This document shows positions 31,745 through 39,986 of a stretch of 43,513 nt of DNA, piece after piece. This DNA comes from Paludibacteraceae bacterium. GTDB lineage: Bacteria > Bacteroidota > Bacteroidia > Bacteroidales > Paludibacteraceae. The position numbers and the translations under genes are program-made. Numbering within the stretch: the first letter of the stretch is position 1; every line of letters starts with the position of its first letter. The stretch lies in contig JAGBZD010000084.1 of the NCBI GenBank assembly GCA_017628395.1, positions 1 to 43,513 of the forward strand, given 5' to 3'. The notes beneath the pieces were generated by a model. It was not told the DNA's origin, did no database searches, and was given only the letters and a program-made list of their open reading frames with translations.

Positions 31745-32347
31745 ATGGTAGAAGATCGTAGGGATAAAATACTGCTGAAGGCATTGGAGTTGTATATGGT
31801 GGAGGGCTATGCCAATGTGTCTATCACGGACTTGCAATCGGCGTTGGATATGGGGCGTGGTACATTGTATTACTATTTCAAGGACAAAGATGAGTTGTTT
31901 CAAGAAGTGGTGGATATGTTTTTGATAAAACCCAAGCATAGAGCATTGGATAGGGTAAGAGAAACAGCAACTATACCAGATATGATAGATGCCATGTTGT
32001 ATTACTTGAATCAGTTGCAAGAGTTTTATAATCAGGTGGAGAATAAGAATATCAACACATCGAATGTGGTGACGGTGATGTACACTGCCTATAGCCGTTT
32101 TCCTGAACTATTCAAGAAAGCTCGCCGATTGTATGAACATGAATTGAGTCTTTGGATGCAAGCCATTAAAAATAGTATGCGTGCAGGTGAAGTGCGTGGC
32201 GATGTGTCAATTGAAACGACGGCACACATGTTTGTGCATATCAAAGATGGATGGGATCCTGGTCGTACAGGTGCACCAATGAATTTTGACATCTTCCCCG
32301 AGCAGTATAATTATCTGTATAATTTGATAAAAAAACACCAAGATTAA
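31745..32347 (+). CDS. TetR/AcrR-family transcriptional regulator
   Basis: 200 residues from the ATG at 31745; a longer frame needs a TTG at 31724. The N-terminal helix-turn-helix spans about 27-46 (SITDLQSALDMGRGTLYYYF), followed by KDKDELF, the usual TetR continuation, and a helical ligand domain. It sits between the divergent SDR-ALDH genes and the acyl-CoA ligase gene, and three identical-core palindromes lie at the promoters of all three units. It most likely represses them and is released by a fatty acid, acyl-CoA or aldehyde; ligand identity is inference. Confidence 0.92.
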   Translation: MVEDRRDKILLKALELYMVEGYANVSITDLQSALDMGRGTLYYYFKDKDELFQEVVDMFLIKPKHRALDRVRETATIPDMIDAMLYYLNQLQEFYNQVENKNINTSNVVTVMYTAYSRFPELFKKARRLYEHELSLWMQAIKNSMRAGEVRGDVSIETTAHMFVHIKDGWDPGRTGAPMNFDIFPEQYNYLYNLIKKHQD

Positions 32348-32370
32348 GGGGAAAATAAAAAAAAGTTTAG

Positions 32371-32408
32371 TTTTTGAACGCTCGTTCGAAAAAAATATTG
32401 TAATTTTG
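32371..32408 (+). promoter_or_regulatory. Promoter and operator of the acyl-CoA ligase gene
   Basis: TTTTTGAACGCTCGTTCGAA (32371-32390) has the same GAAC-N4-GTTC core as the two sites at 31576 and 31616. TAATTTTG (32401-32408) is a -7 box with the ATG 28 nt on. The palindrome covers the expected -33 position. Confidence 0.8.
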
Positions 32409-32435
32409 CAGAAATTTGATAAAAACAATATCATT

Positions 32436-34088
32436 ATGGAATTAAAACATTACTTAAGTTATCTCCAAAATACGATCACAAATAAGTGGTCAGATTTGGC
32501 GATGAAAGATTTGGATGGCGCAACCCAATATACCTATGGCGAATTGGCAGCGCAAATAGCTCGTTTGCACACGACTTTCCGTTTGTTGGGTATCAAAGAG
32601 GGCGATAAGATTGCATTGTGTGGACGCAACTGTAGTAACTGGGGTGTGACTTTCTTGGCAGTGGAGACATACAAGGCAGTGGCTGTGAGTATCTTGCCTG
32701 ATTTCACGGGTGAAGGCGTAGAGGCACTGGTGAATCACTCTGAGGCAAAAATGCTTTACACGGGTCCTAATGTGTTGAAGAAGATCGATGCTAAGAATAT
32801 GCCATGCTTGAAGGCGTTGGTGTATATGGACGACTTCAGTTTGCAGTTTGCTGCTGATGAAGCTACAGAGAAAGCATACGCAGGCGTGGACGCTGCTTTT
32901 GCTGCTGAATATCCACAAGGATATAGCGCAAAGGATATGAATTATCCTACTGATAATCACGATGAATTGGCATTGCTCAACTATACTTCTGGTTCGACTG
33001 GCAATCCTAAGGGTGTGATGTTGACCCACAAGAACTTGAGCGGAAACATTGACTTTGCCGTGAAGAAGATTCCTCACAAGCCAGGTGATAAGGTGATGTC
33101 GATGTTGCCAATCGCGCATATGTTCGGACTGATGTTTGAGTTCTTGTATCAAGTATGCGACGGCGCGGAGGTGTATTTCCTCACCAAAGCTCCAACTCCA
33201 AGCACCTTGATGAAGGCATTTGCTCAGGTACATCCATTTATGATTCTGACTGTGCCATTGGTGATTGAGAAGATTATCAAGGGCAAAGTGTTGCCAGTAA
33301 TCAAGAAACCTGTGATGAAGGTACTTTGGAATACTCCGCTGATCAAGAAACTGATTCACAAGAAGGTGCGCAATACACTCTTAACAGCGTTTGGCGGTAA
33401 TCTGCGCTATTTGATTATTGGTGGTGCAGCGCTCAACGAGGAGGTAGAGACATGTATGAAGCAAATGAACTTCCCATATTGCGTGGGGTATGGTATGACC
33501 GAGTGCGCTCCGCTTATCAGTTACGAGGATTGGGATAAATATGCATATCGCTCTTGCGGTAGGATTATCCCTGGTATGCAAATCCGTATTGACTCTGAAG
33601 ACCCAACCAAAAAAGAAGGTGAGGTACAAGTATATGGCGTGAATGTGATGAAGGGCTATTACAAGAACGAGCAAGCTACCAAGGAGACCTTTACCAAGGA
33701 TGGTTGGATGCGTACAGGCGACTTGGGTATCTTGGATAAGGACGGCAACCTCTTCCTCCGTGGACGCAGCAAGAATATGTTGCTCAGCCCTAACGGACAA
33801 AACATCTACCCAGAGGAGATAGAAGATAAACTCAATAGTCTGCCTCTCGTTACAGAGTCTGTCGTAGTGGATCGCGAACATAAGTTGGTAGCATTGGTCT
33901 ATAGCGACCCATCATTGGCGAAACCAGAAGTGCTACAAGGCAAGACCGTAGAGGAGGTGATGAAAGAGAATGTGGTGAAGCTCAACAAGATGTTGCCTAA
34001 CTACAGCCAAGTCATCGCTATCGAACTGGTAGAGAAAGAGTTTGAGAAAACGCCTAAGCGCAGTATCAAGCGATTTATGTATAAGTAA
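32436..34088 (+). CDS. Long-chain fatty acid-CoA ligase (AMP-forming)
   Basis: About 550 residues from the ATG at 32436. It activates fatty acids to acyl-CoA through an acyl-adenylate. The AMP-binding signature NYTSGSTGNPKGVMLTHKN lies at about 183-201, followed by GYGMTECAPL, DGWMRTGDLG and the C-terminal KTPKRSIKRF with the catalytic lysine region. It is near full length for the FadD/AMP-binding family. It is under the TetR operator and ends in a clear terminator. Together with ALDH and SDR it would convert alcohols or aldehydes to acyl-CoA. Confidence 0.93.
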   Translation: MELKHYLSYLQNTITNKWSDLAMKDLDGATQYTYGELAAQIARLHTTFRLLGIKEGDKIALCGRNCSNWGVTFLAVETYKAVAVSILPDFTGEGVEALVNHSEAKMLYTGPNVLKKIDAKNMPCLKALVYMDDFSLQFAADEATEKAYAGVDAAFAAEYPQGYSAKDMNYPTDNHDELALLNYTSGSTGNPKGVMLTHKNLSGNIDFAVKKIPHKPGDKVMSMLPIAHMFGLMFEFLYQVCDGAEVYFLTKAPTPSTLMKAFAQVHPFMILTVPLVIEKIIKGKVLPVIKKPVMKVLWNTPLIKKLIHKKVRNTLLTAFGGNLRYLIIGGAALNEEVETCMKQMNFPYCVGYGMTECAPLISYEDWDKYAYRSCGRIIPGMQIRIDSEDPTKKEGEVQVYGVNVMKGYYKNEQATKETFTKDGWMRTGDLGILDKDGNLFLRGRSKNMLLSPNGQNIYPEEIEDKLNSLPLVTESVVVDREHKLVALVYSDPSLAKPEVLQGKTVEEVMKENVVKLNKMLPNYSQVIAIELVEKEFEKTPKRSIKRFMYK

Positions 34089-34090
34089 GA

Positions 34091-34114
34091 AAAAGAGGCG
34101 CAAGCCTCTTTTTT
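34091..34114. terminator. Rho-independent terminator, probably bidirectional
   Basis: AAAAGAGGC-gcaa-GCCTCTTTTTT. A T-run follows on the plus strand, and another (TTTTTCTT) follows on the minus strand, so it can serve the acyl-CoA ligase gene and the convergent methyltransferase gene. Confidence 0.88.
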
Positions 34115-34118
34115 CTTT

Positions 34119-34203
34119 TGGGGGTATCTGGCTTCCGGCTGCTGGCTGCTGGTTTCCGGCTTTCGGCTGCTGGCTCCCGGCTTCCGGCTGCTGGCTTCTG
34201 GAA
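34119..34203. repeat. CTGGCTTCCGGCTG tandem repeat
   Basis: About five degenerate copies of GGCTTCCGGCTGCT lie between the terminator and the methyltransferase stop. It is much richer in G+C than its surroundings. Confidence 0.75.
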
Positions 34204-34210
34204 TAAATGT

Positions 34211-35407
34211 TTATCGGCTTTCGCTTGATAGGCGGCGAGCCAGGATTAGTCTGGCTTTGCCTTGATGGCGGGCACCGATGATATATCGGTCGTCACCGTC
34301 TTTGAGTTTGTACTTCTTGCGCACTTGGTCGGGGGAAAGCGGATAGTTGCGCGTCAGAATAGCGTACTTGTGCCTCGTATCCAATTGACTATGTTTGCTG
34401 ATAATCTCCTCTAACTCCCATACGCGACCTGGGAAATCGGGTAGGAGCGTATCGGAGGTATAGAGATGGGTATGCGTATCCAATTTGCGAAGTTGATAAC
34501 GCTCACCCACCAATCGAAATGCACCTGCCTTGATAATAGCGGCATTGGGTTCGTATATATACTGCTGCATATCAAATGCCATCTGAATGGGTGCATTTTT
34601 CTCATCCTCATCGTTGAAGACAAAGCGGTCGGTATGCGTAGCGCGTATATTCACCGCATGCATAGCTCCTACGCCCGTAAAGAAAAGCACCTCTTTCACT
34701 TCGTTATTCACAGCCACCACATGCGTATCCCAATCCTTTCCCAATACACGCAACGCAGCGGTGATGTCCAGCATGGGGCTGAATTTGATTAAGATGCTGG
34801 AGGCGTGCTTGCGAAGAGCGGGGAGTATATCAATTACATTTGGTTCGCAATCCTCAATGCGAAAAACCTTATTTCCTGATTGGCTTCGGCGTGCAGGGTC
34901 TAAATAGATGAGGGTATTGGATATGGGATATGGGCTATTGGATATTGGTAAGGAGGCGAGGAACTCTTCGGCGGTGGTGTTGTGCACCTGTATCTTTGGA
35001 CGATAGAGCGAGAAATTATGCTCTGCAACGGCGCACAAATCGGCATTGCGCTCCACATAATGCGCCTGCTGCATATGTTCTGCCATGAAGAATGTATCAA
35101 CTCCATATCCTGCCGTGAGGTCGATAAGTATATCGTTCTTGTGCCCTATCAACTCGGCTTTATACCGTGCGGTAGCTTCGCTGCTGCATTGCTCGCAGGA
35201 CAAGCGAACGGGGTACCACCAATCTGCTTTTTGTGCAAAAGTGGGCAGTTTGTCGTGGGTACGCTGCCTCCCTTCTATCTGCTGCAAAAAGAAGCGGAAA
35301 TCGGTATCCGACAACTGCTCAAACCGATTCCGCTGCAATGCCAACTGCTGCACATCATCGTGCAGGTGCTGGCTGAGTAGGGTAGATAAATCCGATATGA
35401 CGGACAT
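34211..35407 (-). CDS. THUMP-like class I SAM-dependent methyltransferase
   Basis: 398 residues. CEQCSSEATARYKAEL precedes the SAM-binding IDLTAGYGVDTFFMA (95-109), and IYLDPARRSQSG (167-178) is the DPARR motif typical of this family, which ends with a THUMP-like domain (KYAILTRNYPL, VRKKYKLKDG, RYIIGARH). It probably methylates RNA, by family inference. Residues about 153-164 (LPISNSPYPISN), just before the DPARR strand, are read from a TATTGGATATGGG tandem repeat (34916-34951). The gene lies 17 nt after the lipoprotein gene, so both use the promoter near 35936-35967. Confidence 0.9.
   Translation of the reverse strand: MSVISDLSTLLSQHLHDDVQQLALQRNRFEQLSDTDFRFFLQQIEGRQRTHDKLPTFAQKADWWYPVRLSCEQCSSEATARYKAELIGHKNDILIDLTAGYGVDTFFMAEHMQQAHYVERNADLCAVAEHNFSLYRPKIQVHNTTAEEFLASLPISNSPYPISNTLIYLDPARRSQSGNKVFRIEDCEPNVIDILPALRKHASSILIKFSPMLDITAALRVLGKDWDTHVVAVNNEVKEVLFFTGVGAMHAVNIRATHTDRFVFNDEDEKNAPIQMAFDMQQYIYEPNAAIIKAGAFRLVGERYQLRKLDTHTHLYTSDTLLPDFPGRVWELEEIISKHSQLDTRHKYAILTRNYPLSPDQVRKKYKLKDGDDRYIIGARHQGKARLILARRLSSESR
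34916..34951. repeat. ATTGGATATGGG repeat inside the methyltransferase gene
   Basis: Tandem TATTGGATATGGG / CTATTGGATATTGG text codes PISNSPYPISN. The same family occurs in intergenic DNA near 21645-21672 and 11735-11790. Confidence 0.65.
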
Positions 35408-35424
35408 GATAGGCTAATACATGG

Positions 35425-35898
35425 TTAGTCTTTTGTTGTCACTACAATGGTGAAGTCCATGGCGGTAGGATTGATATTCACATTGTCTTCGTATGCGAAA
35501 TCACTGGCGCGGTAGTTGAATTCCACCCAGCCAATACCGTACATACAATCTACGGTCTCTGTGTAGTAGTTCCATTGACCATTGCTGAGCAACTCCTCGT
35601 AGTGGCGCACATATGGTAGAATATGCTTGGCTGCTTTCGATGTGCGCTTGTCATATACGATATATGCTTGCACCTCGCCGTTATGGAAGACAGAGGATGT
35701 AATCTCTGGCATATTGACCGTACAATAAAAGTAGTTATTGGCGTATGGCAGACCATCCGCTGTGTAATCGGTATATTGCCAGTCGCTCGCGTCAATATGC
35801 ACATCGTAAGTCTCTACGCTGAAACCATTATAAGTATATGAGTTGCCGCAACTCATAAGTGCCAACAAGGGCAGGAGGAAAAGATAAATCTTCTTCAT
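35425..35898 (-). CDS. Predicted lipoprotein of unknown function
   Basis: 157 residues with a signal peptide MKKIYLFLLPLLALMSCGNS whose lipobox ALMSC places lipidated Cys17 after cleavage. The mature part is mostly beta-strand-like and rich in aromatic residues (WQYTDY, NNYFYCTVN, NGQWNYYTE), ending FTIVVTTKD. It is likely anchored in the outer membrane. I do not recognise a family. It is transcribed divergently from the glucosaminidase gene from overlapping promoters. Confidence 0.8.
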   Translation of the reverse strand: MKKIYLFLLPLLALMSCGNSYTYNGFSVETYDVHIDASDWQYTDYTADGLPYANNYFYCTVNMPEITSSVFHNGEVQAYIVYDKRTSKAAKHILPYVRHYEELLSNGQWNYYTETVDCMYGIGWVEFNYRASDFAYEDNVNINPTAMDFTIVVTTKD

Positions 35899-35935
35899 AG
35901 CAAAATCTTTTTTTGTTTTTCTTACAAAATTTGTG

Positions 35936-35983
35936 CAAAGGTAGTGTATTTTTTGTATATTTGCAAATTTTTTTGTACCTTTG
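35936..35983. promoter_or_regulatory. Overlapping divergent Bacteroidetes promoters
   Basis: On the minus strand TTTG (35964-35967) and TACCTTTG (35936-35943) are 20 nt apart. On the plus strand TTTG (35952-35955) and TACCTTTG (35976-35983) are 20 nt apart. The two -33 boxes lie within each other's spacers, so RNA polymerase cannot occupy both at once. Confidence 0.85.
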
Positions 35984-36000
35984 CAGCAAAATTGTATGAT

Positions 36001-36981
36001 ATGAGAAAATTAGGAACCATTATTCTGTTATCATGCCTGAGCATTGCGATGTGGGCACAGTCCAAAAATGCTGCTTATGAGGCATATATCGCTGAATACC
36101 GTCAGGTGGCTATCGAACAGCAGCGCAAGCATGGTATTCCCGCTTCCATTACAATGGCGCAAGCTATTTTGGAGTCGGCGGCAGGACAGTCGGAGTTGGC
36201 AACCAAAGCCAATAACCACTTTGGCATTAAATGCACATCCGATTGGCCGGGCAAAACATATAAGTATAACGATAATCGCAGCAATGAGTGCTTTCGCAAG
36301 TATGCCGATGTAGCCGATTCCTACGAAGATCATTCGTTGTTCTTGAAGCGCAAGCGTTACGAGAGCCTATTTGCCTTGTCATTAGGCGATTATAAGAATT
36401 GGGCATATGGATTGAAAGCTTGTGGTTATGCTACCGATCCCAAGTACCCCGAGAAACTGATTCGTTTGATTGAGCTCTATGAGTTGAACAAACTGACTTT
36501 CGACAAGACCATCGTGAAGTCGGACAGCGACCTAAAAAAAAAACTTTTCATCGAAGAAGAAGGCACTGAAATAGCCTTTGCTGAACAAGAGAAAGTGGAA
36601 GATTATGCGATGCCACCGATGGAAGAATTGCGAATTTTCCACAATCATCGGTCGGGGTATCGCAATGGTGTTCGTTATGTGATAGCGGGTCCTAATGAGA
36701 CTTTTGCATCTTTGGCATTGTTTCTGAACATGTACGAGCGAACATTGCGCAAATACAACGATGCGTTGGATACACGCGAACTCAAAGAGGGGGATATTGT
36801 CTATATCTATCCTAAAAAGAACAAAGCCAACCGCCGTTATCCTACTTATTACTTCAAAACGGGAGATGATGCTTGGGAAATAGCCCAAAAATATGGCATC
36901 AAACTCAAAAGTCTCTACAAACTCAATGGCATACCTTATGGTACACCATTGACTACACATCAACGATTGGAGTTACGATAG
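36001..36981 (+). CDS. Exported glucosaminidase with LysM-like repeats
   Basis: 326 residues from the ATG at 36001, with signal peptide MRKLGTIILLSCLSIAMWAQ. The glucosaminidase (GH73-type) domain follows: IPASITMAQAILESAAG with catalytic E58, NNHFGIKC, then YEDHSLFL and YGLKACGYATDP. The C-terminal part has LysM-like segments (VIAGPNETFASLALFL; YFKTGDDAWEIAQKYGI ... LYKLNGI). It cleaves peptidoglycan glycan strands in the periplasm. It lies directly upstream of, and touches, the DUF721 gene. A poly-A tract at 36535-36543 (LKKKL) is normal coding but slippery. Confidence 0.93.
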   Translation: MRKLGTIILLSCLSIAMWAQSKNAAYEAYIAEYRQVAIEQQRKHGIPASITMAQAILESAAGQSELATKANNHFGIKCTSDWPGKTYKYNDNRSNECFRKYADVADSYEDHSLFLKRKRYESLFALSLGDYKNWAYGLKACGYATDPKYPEKLIRLIELYELNKLTFDKTIVKSDSDLKKKLFIEEEGTEIAFAEQEKVEDYAMPPMEELRIFHNHRSGYRNGVRYVIAGPNETFASLALFLNMYERTLRKYNDALDTRELKEGDIVYIYPKKNKANRRYPTYYFKTGDDAWEIAQKYGIKLKSLYKLNGIPYGTPLTTHQRLELR

Positions 36982-37284
36982 ATGGCGGATAGAGAGATAC
37001 ACAAGGCGCGCCCAATAGGCGAATTGTTGGCTGACTTTATACACGGTTCGGAGTTGGAGCAACCGCTCTTGGAGCGCAAAGTGCTTGCGCTCTTGCCTAT
37101 CGTGTTGGGGAAAACCGTGGTGCAGTATATGGGCGAAAGCGAAGTCAAGAATGGAGTACTCTTTGTGCATATCTATTCGGCGGCTCTCCGTTCGCAACTC
37201 TTTGATATTCGCCATGATCTGGTACGCAGACTCAATGAAGCCGCAGGTGCCAAGGTACTCAAAGATATTCGGTTATTAGGTTGA
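36982..37284 (+). CDS. DUF721/DciA-like protein
   Basis: The 100-residue protein has the DUF721 layout: an N-terminal helix (IGELLADFIHGSEL), then VLGKTVVQYM, VKNGVLFVHIYSAALRSQL and IRHDLVRRLNEAAGAKVLKDI. LRSQL followed by a helix and VLKDIRL matches the KH-like fold of the DciA helicase-loader family. It may help load the replicative helicase, which is a family inference. It starts on the base after the glucosaminidase stop and ends 7 nt before mutS2. Confidence 0.85.
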   Translation: MADREIHKARPIGELLADFIHGSELEQPLLERKVLALLPIVLGKTVVQYMGESEVKNGVLFVHIYSAALRSQLFDIRHDLVRRLNEAAGAKVLKDIRLLG

Positions 37285-37291
37285 ATACCCA

Positions 37292-39694
37292 ATGATATAT
37301 CCTCAAAACATAGAGCAGAAGATTGATTTTCAGGTTATTCGTGATGGCTTGAAGGGTTGTTGTGTATCCACTTTGGGCAAGGAGCGTGTGGATGCCATGC
37401 AGTGGCTCACGCATTATCCTACATTGACTAAACTCTTGGCTTATGTGCGCGAGATGATGACACTCCTTAGTGACCCCACATTGGCTTTTCCGAATGGCGA
37501 CATTTATGACCTGCGTGAAGCACTTTCGCGTATTCGTATCGAAGGTCTCTTTATGGATGAAGCCGAACTCTTCTCCTTGAGAAAGATGCTCGACTACTCT
37601 GCGCAATTGGAACGCTTCTTCGCTACATTGGACAAGGTGAAATATCCGCTACTATCTTCGAATCTCATTGATATATCGCCTTATAGCCTCATCACCTTGA
37701 TTGATAAAATCATTGATCGCTATGGCAAGATGCGCGACAATGCTTCTCCTGAGTTGGCGCGTATTCGCAAGGAAATCAGTGCTTCTCAGGGTTCAGTAAG
37801 CCGTGCGTTGAATGCTATTCTGCGCCAAGCGCAAGCCGAAGGAATACTTGATAAGGACGCTACGCCCACCATGCGCGAGGGTAGGTTAGTGCTACCTGTT
37901 CCGCCTGCTTACAAACGAAAGATTGGTGGTATCGTACACGATGAGTCGGCAACGGGCAAGACGGTCTTTATCGAACCGCAACAGGTAGTGGAGGCCAACA
38001 ACCGCATCCGCGAATTGGAGGGTGAAGAGCGCCGCGAACGCATACGCATACTGTTGGAGGTTACCGATCAGTTGCGTCCCGAAGTGCCTAATATATTAGC
38101 CATAGAGACCTATCTCGGCGATGTGGACTTTTTGCGTGCGAAAGCCCTTTTTGCGATAGATATGCACGCCATAGTGCCAGAACTCTCTAAACGCCCAATG
38201 ATAGATTGGCGCGAGGCATATCACCCCGTGCTATTGCTCAATTTCCGTCGTCAAGGCAAGACCGTAGTACCACTCACTATACGCCTTGCCAATGGTGAAT
38301 CGCCAATCGCCAATAACCGCATATTGGTCATCAGTGGTCCTAATGCGGGTGGTAAGTCTGTGTGCTTGAAGACAGTAGCCATGTTGCAATACATGTTGCA
38401 GTGTGGTTTGCCCGTGCCAATGAGTGAGGCGAGTAAAATGGGCTTATTCAAGCATTTGCTCATTGATATTGGTGATGAGCAGTCCATCGAAGACGACCTC
38501 TCTACCTATTCATCTCATCTTCGCAACATGAAGCACTTCGTGCGCTATGCCGATGCACATACGCTTTTGCTCATTGATGAGTTTGGTACAGGTACAGAAC
38601 CTATGATTGGTGGTGCTATAGCGGAAGCTGTGCTTTCGCAGCTCAACGAACAAGGTGCTTTTGGGGTAGTGACTACACACTATGGCAACCTTAAGCACCT
38701 CGCCGAGCGTACCGATGGTATTGTCAATGGTGCAATGCTTTACGATCGTGGACAACTCAAACCATTGTTCCAACTCTCCATAGGGCAGGCTGGTAGTAGT
38801 TTTGCTGTGGAGATTGCTCGGCAGATTGGTTTGCCTGAAACGATTATCCAACGGGCGACCGAAATCGTTGGCGAGGAGCATATAGATTACGACAAGCAAC
38901 TCCAAGATATTGCGCGTGATAAACGCTATTGGGAGAATAAACGCCAGAATATCCGTCAGAAGGAGAAACACTTAGAGGAGAAAATCGCCCACTACGAGGA
39001 GCAATTGGCGGGTATCAAAGCCAAGAAGCGTGCTATTTTAGAGGAAGCCAATGCGGAGGCGGCGAATTTGCTGCGCAAGAGCAATGCCACGATTGAGCGT
39101 ACTATTCGTGAAATCAAAGAGGCGAAAGCCGAGAAGAAAGCCACCCAAGCTGCCCGACAGAAAGTGGAGAACTTGAAGACGAAAGTTAATGCGAATGGTC
39201 TGACAGCCAAGCGTTCTGACAGCCAAGCAATCCAACAGCCAAGCGATTTAACAGCCAAGCGGTCTAATAACAAGGTTCTCCGCGACCTCAGTGAGTTGAA
39301 GGTGCTGACTAAGAATCCTGCTAAGTTGATTCAATCGCAAGAAGCAAATAACAAGGTTTCTGGGAGCAGGAGTTTGGGACCAGTACGCGTCAGCAATGTT
39401 GCGGATGAATTGCGTCGTAAGAAATTGGATTTTAAGCGTGAGTTGGATATTCGTGGACTTCGTGTGGACGAGGCGTTGGAGGTGTTGATTGCGTATGTAG
39501 ATGATGCATTGATGGTGAATGCCGAGCAAGTGACTATTTTACATGGTACGGGTACGGGAGCGCTCAAGCAAGTGGTGCGTGATTATCTTGCCGAGCGTCA
39601 GAAGAGCATGCGTCGTCTTAAATCGGGCGATATTACTTTCCACGATGGTGATCCCGATCGCGGAGGAGCAGGAATAACGATAATAGAACTGTGA
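37292..39694 (+). CDS. mutS2: MutS2 (recombination/ribosome-rescue ATPase) with a tandem-repeat insert
   Basis: 800 residues. Core and lever regions come first, then P-loop ISGPNAGGKS at about 347-356, Walker B LLLIDEFGTG at about 427-436, a long charged coiled coil (about 520-630), and a C-terminal Smr domain with ELDIRG (about 716) and HGTGTGAL (about 751). Two stretches look repeat-derived: NGESPIANN just before the P-loop strand, and residues about 636-660 (LTAKRSDSQAIQQPSD, then LTAKRS), encoded by a 16-nt unit repeated about four times at 39197-39270. Three units make 48 nt, so the protein pattern recurs after 16 residues. It binds branched DNA or collided ribosomes. Confidence 0.92.
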   Translation: MIYPQNIEQKIDFQVIRDGLKGCCVSTLGKERVDAMQWLTHYPTLTKLLAYVREMMTLLSDPTLAFPNGDIYDLREALSRIRIEGLFMDEAELFSLRKMLDYSAQLERFFATLDKVKYPLLSSNLIDISPYSLITLIDKIIDRYGKMRDNASPELARIRKEISASQGSVSRALNAILRQAQAEGILDKDATPTMREGRLVLPVPPAYKRKIGGIVHDESATGKTVFIEPQQVVEANNRIRELEGEERRERIRILLEVTDQLRPEVPNILAIETYLGDVDFLRAKALFAIDMHAIVPELSKRPMIDWREAYHPVLLLNFRRQGKTVVPLTIRLANGESPIANNRILVISGPNAGGKSVCLKTVAMLQYMLQCGLPVPMSEASKMGLFKHLLIDIGDEQSIEDDLSTYSSHLRNMKHFVRYADAHTLLLIDEFGTGTEPMIGGAIAEAVLSQLNEQGAFGVVTTHYGNLKHLAERTDGIVNGAMLYDRGQLKPLFQLSIGQAGSSFAVEIARQIGLPETIIQRATEIVGEEHIDYDKQLQDIARDKRYWENKRQNIRQKEKHLEEKIAHYEEQLAGIKAKKRAILEEANAEAANLLRKSNATIERTIREIKEAKAEKKATQAARQKVENLKTKVNANGLTAKRSDSQAIQQPSDLTAKRSNNKVLRDLSELKVLTKNPAKLIQSQEANNKVSGSRSLGPVRVSNVADELRRKKLDFKRELDIRGLRVDEALEVLIAYVDDALMVNAEQVTILHGTGTGALKQVVRDYLAERQKSMRRLKSGDITFHDGDPDRGGAGITIIEL
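39197..39270. repeat. 16-nt tandem repeat inside mutS2
   Basis: About four copies of (T)CTGACAGCCAAGCG with small changes, in the linker before the Smr domain. The unit is not a multiple of three, so successive copies are read in different frames. Confidence 0.8.
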
Positions 39695-39986
39695 CTCTTC
39701 TCTCATCTTTTACGGGTTCATAACGGGTTTATGACGGGTTCATAAGGGCACATCGTAAGCCTATCGGTATCTCATCTATATCTTATTTATATCACAATCA
39801 ATGCTGCTTTTGCACGGATTTTGAATAGTATTTATTAGAGGTGCTTTTTGATTCGTCTAATTCGTTCTATTAGCCGTTTCAATAATAATTTTGATTAATA
39901 TACTCTAATAAATTGCAATTTTGGTTGTGAATAAATAATTTTCGTCGTTTTTGGCTTAACTTTTGCCTAATTTTTGTTTTAGTAAA
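39695..39986. repeat. 11-nt tandem repeat and AT-rich leader
   Basis: Three copies of ACGGGTTCATA (39710-39746) are followed by AT-rich DNA. A TAACTTTTG and a TAATTTTTG close to 39957 and 39968 resemble -7 boxes but are off by one base. No gene is visible. Confidence 0.6.
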
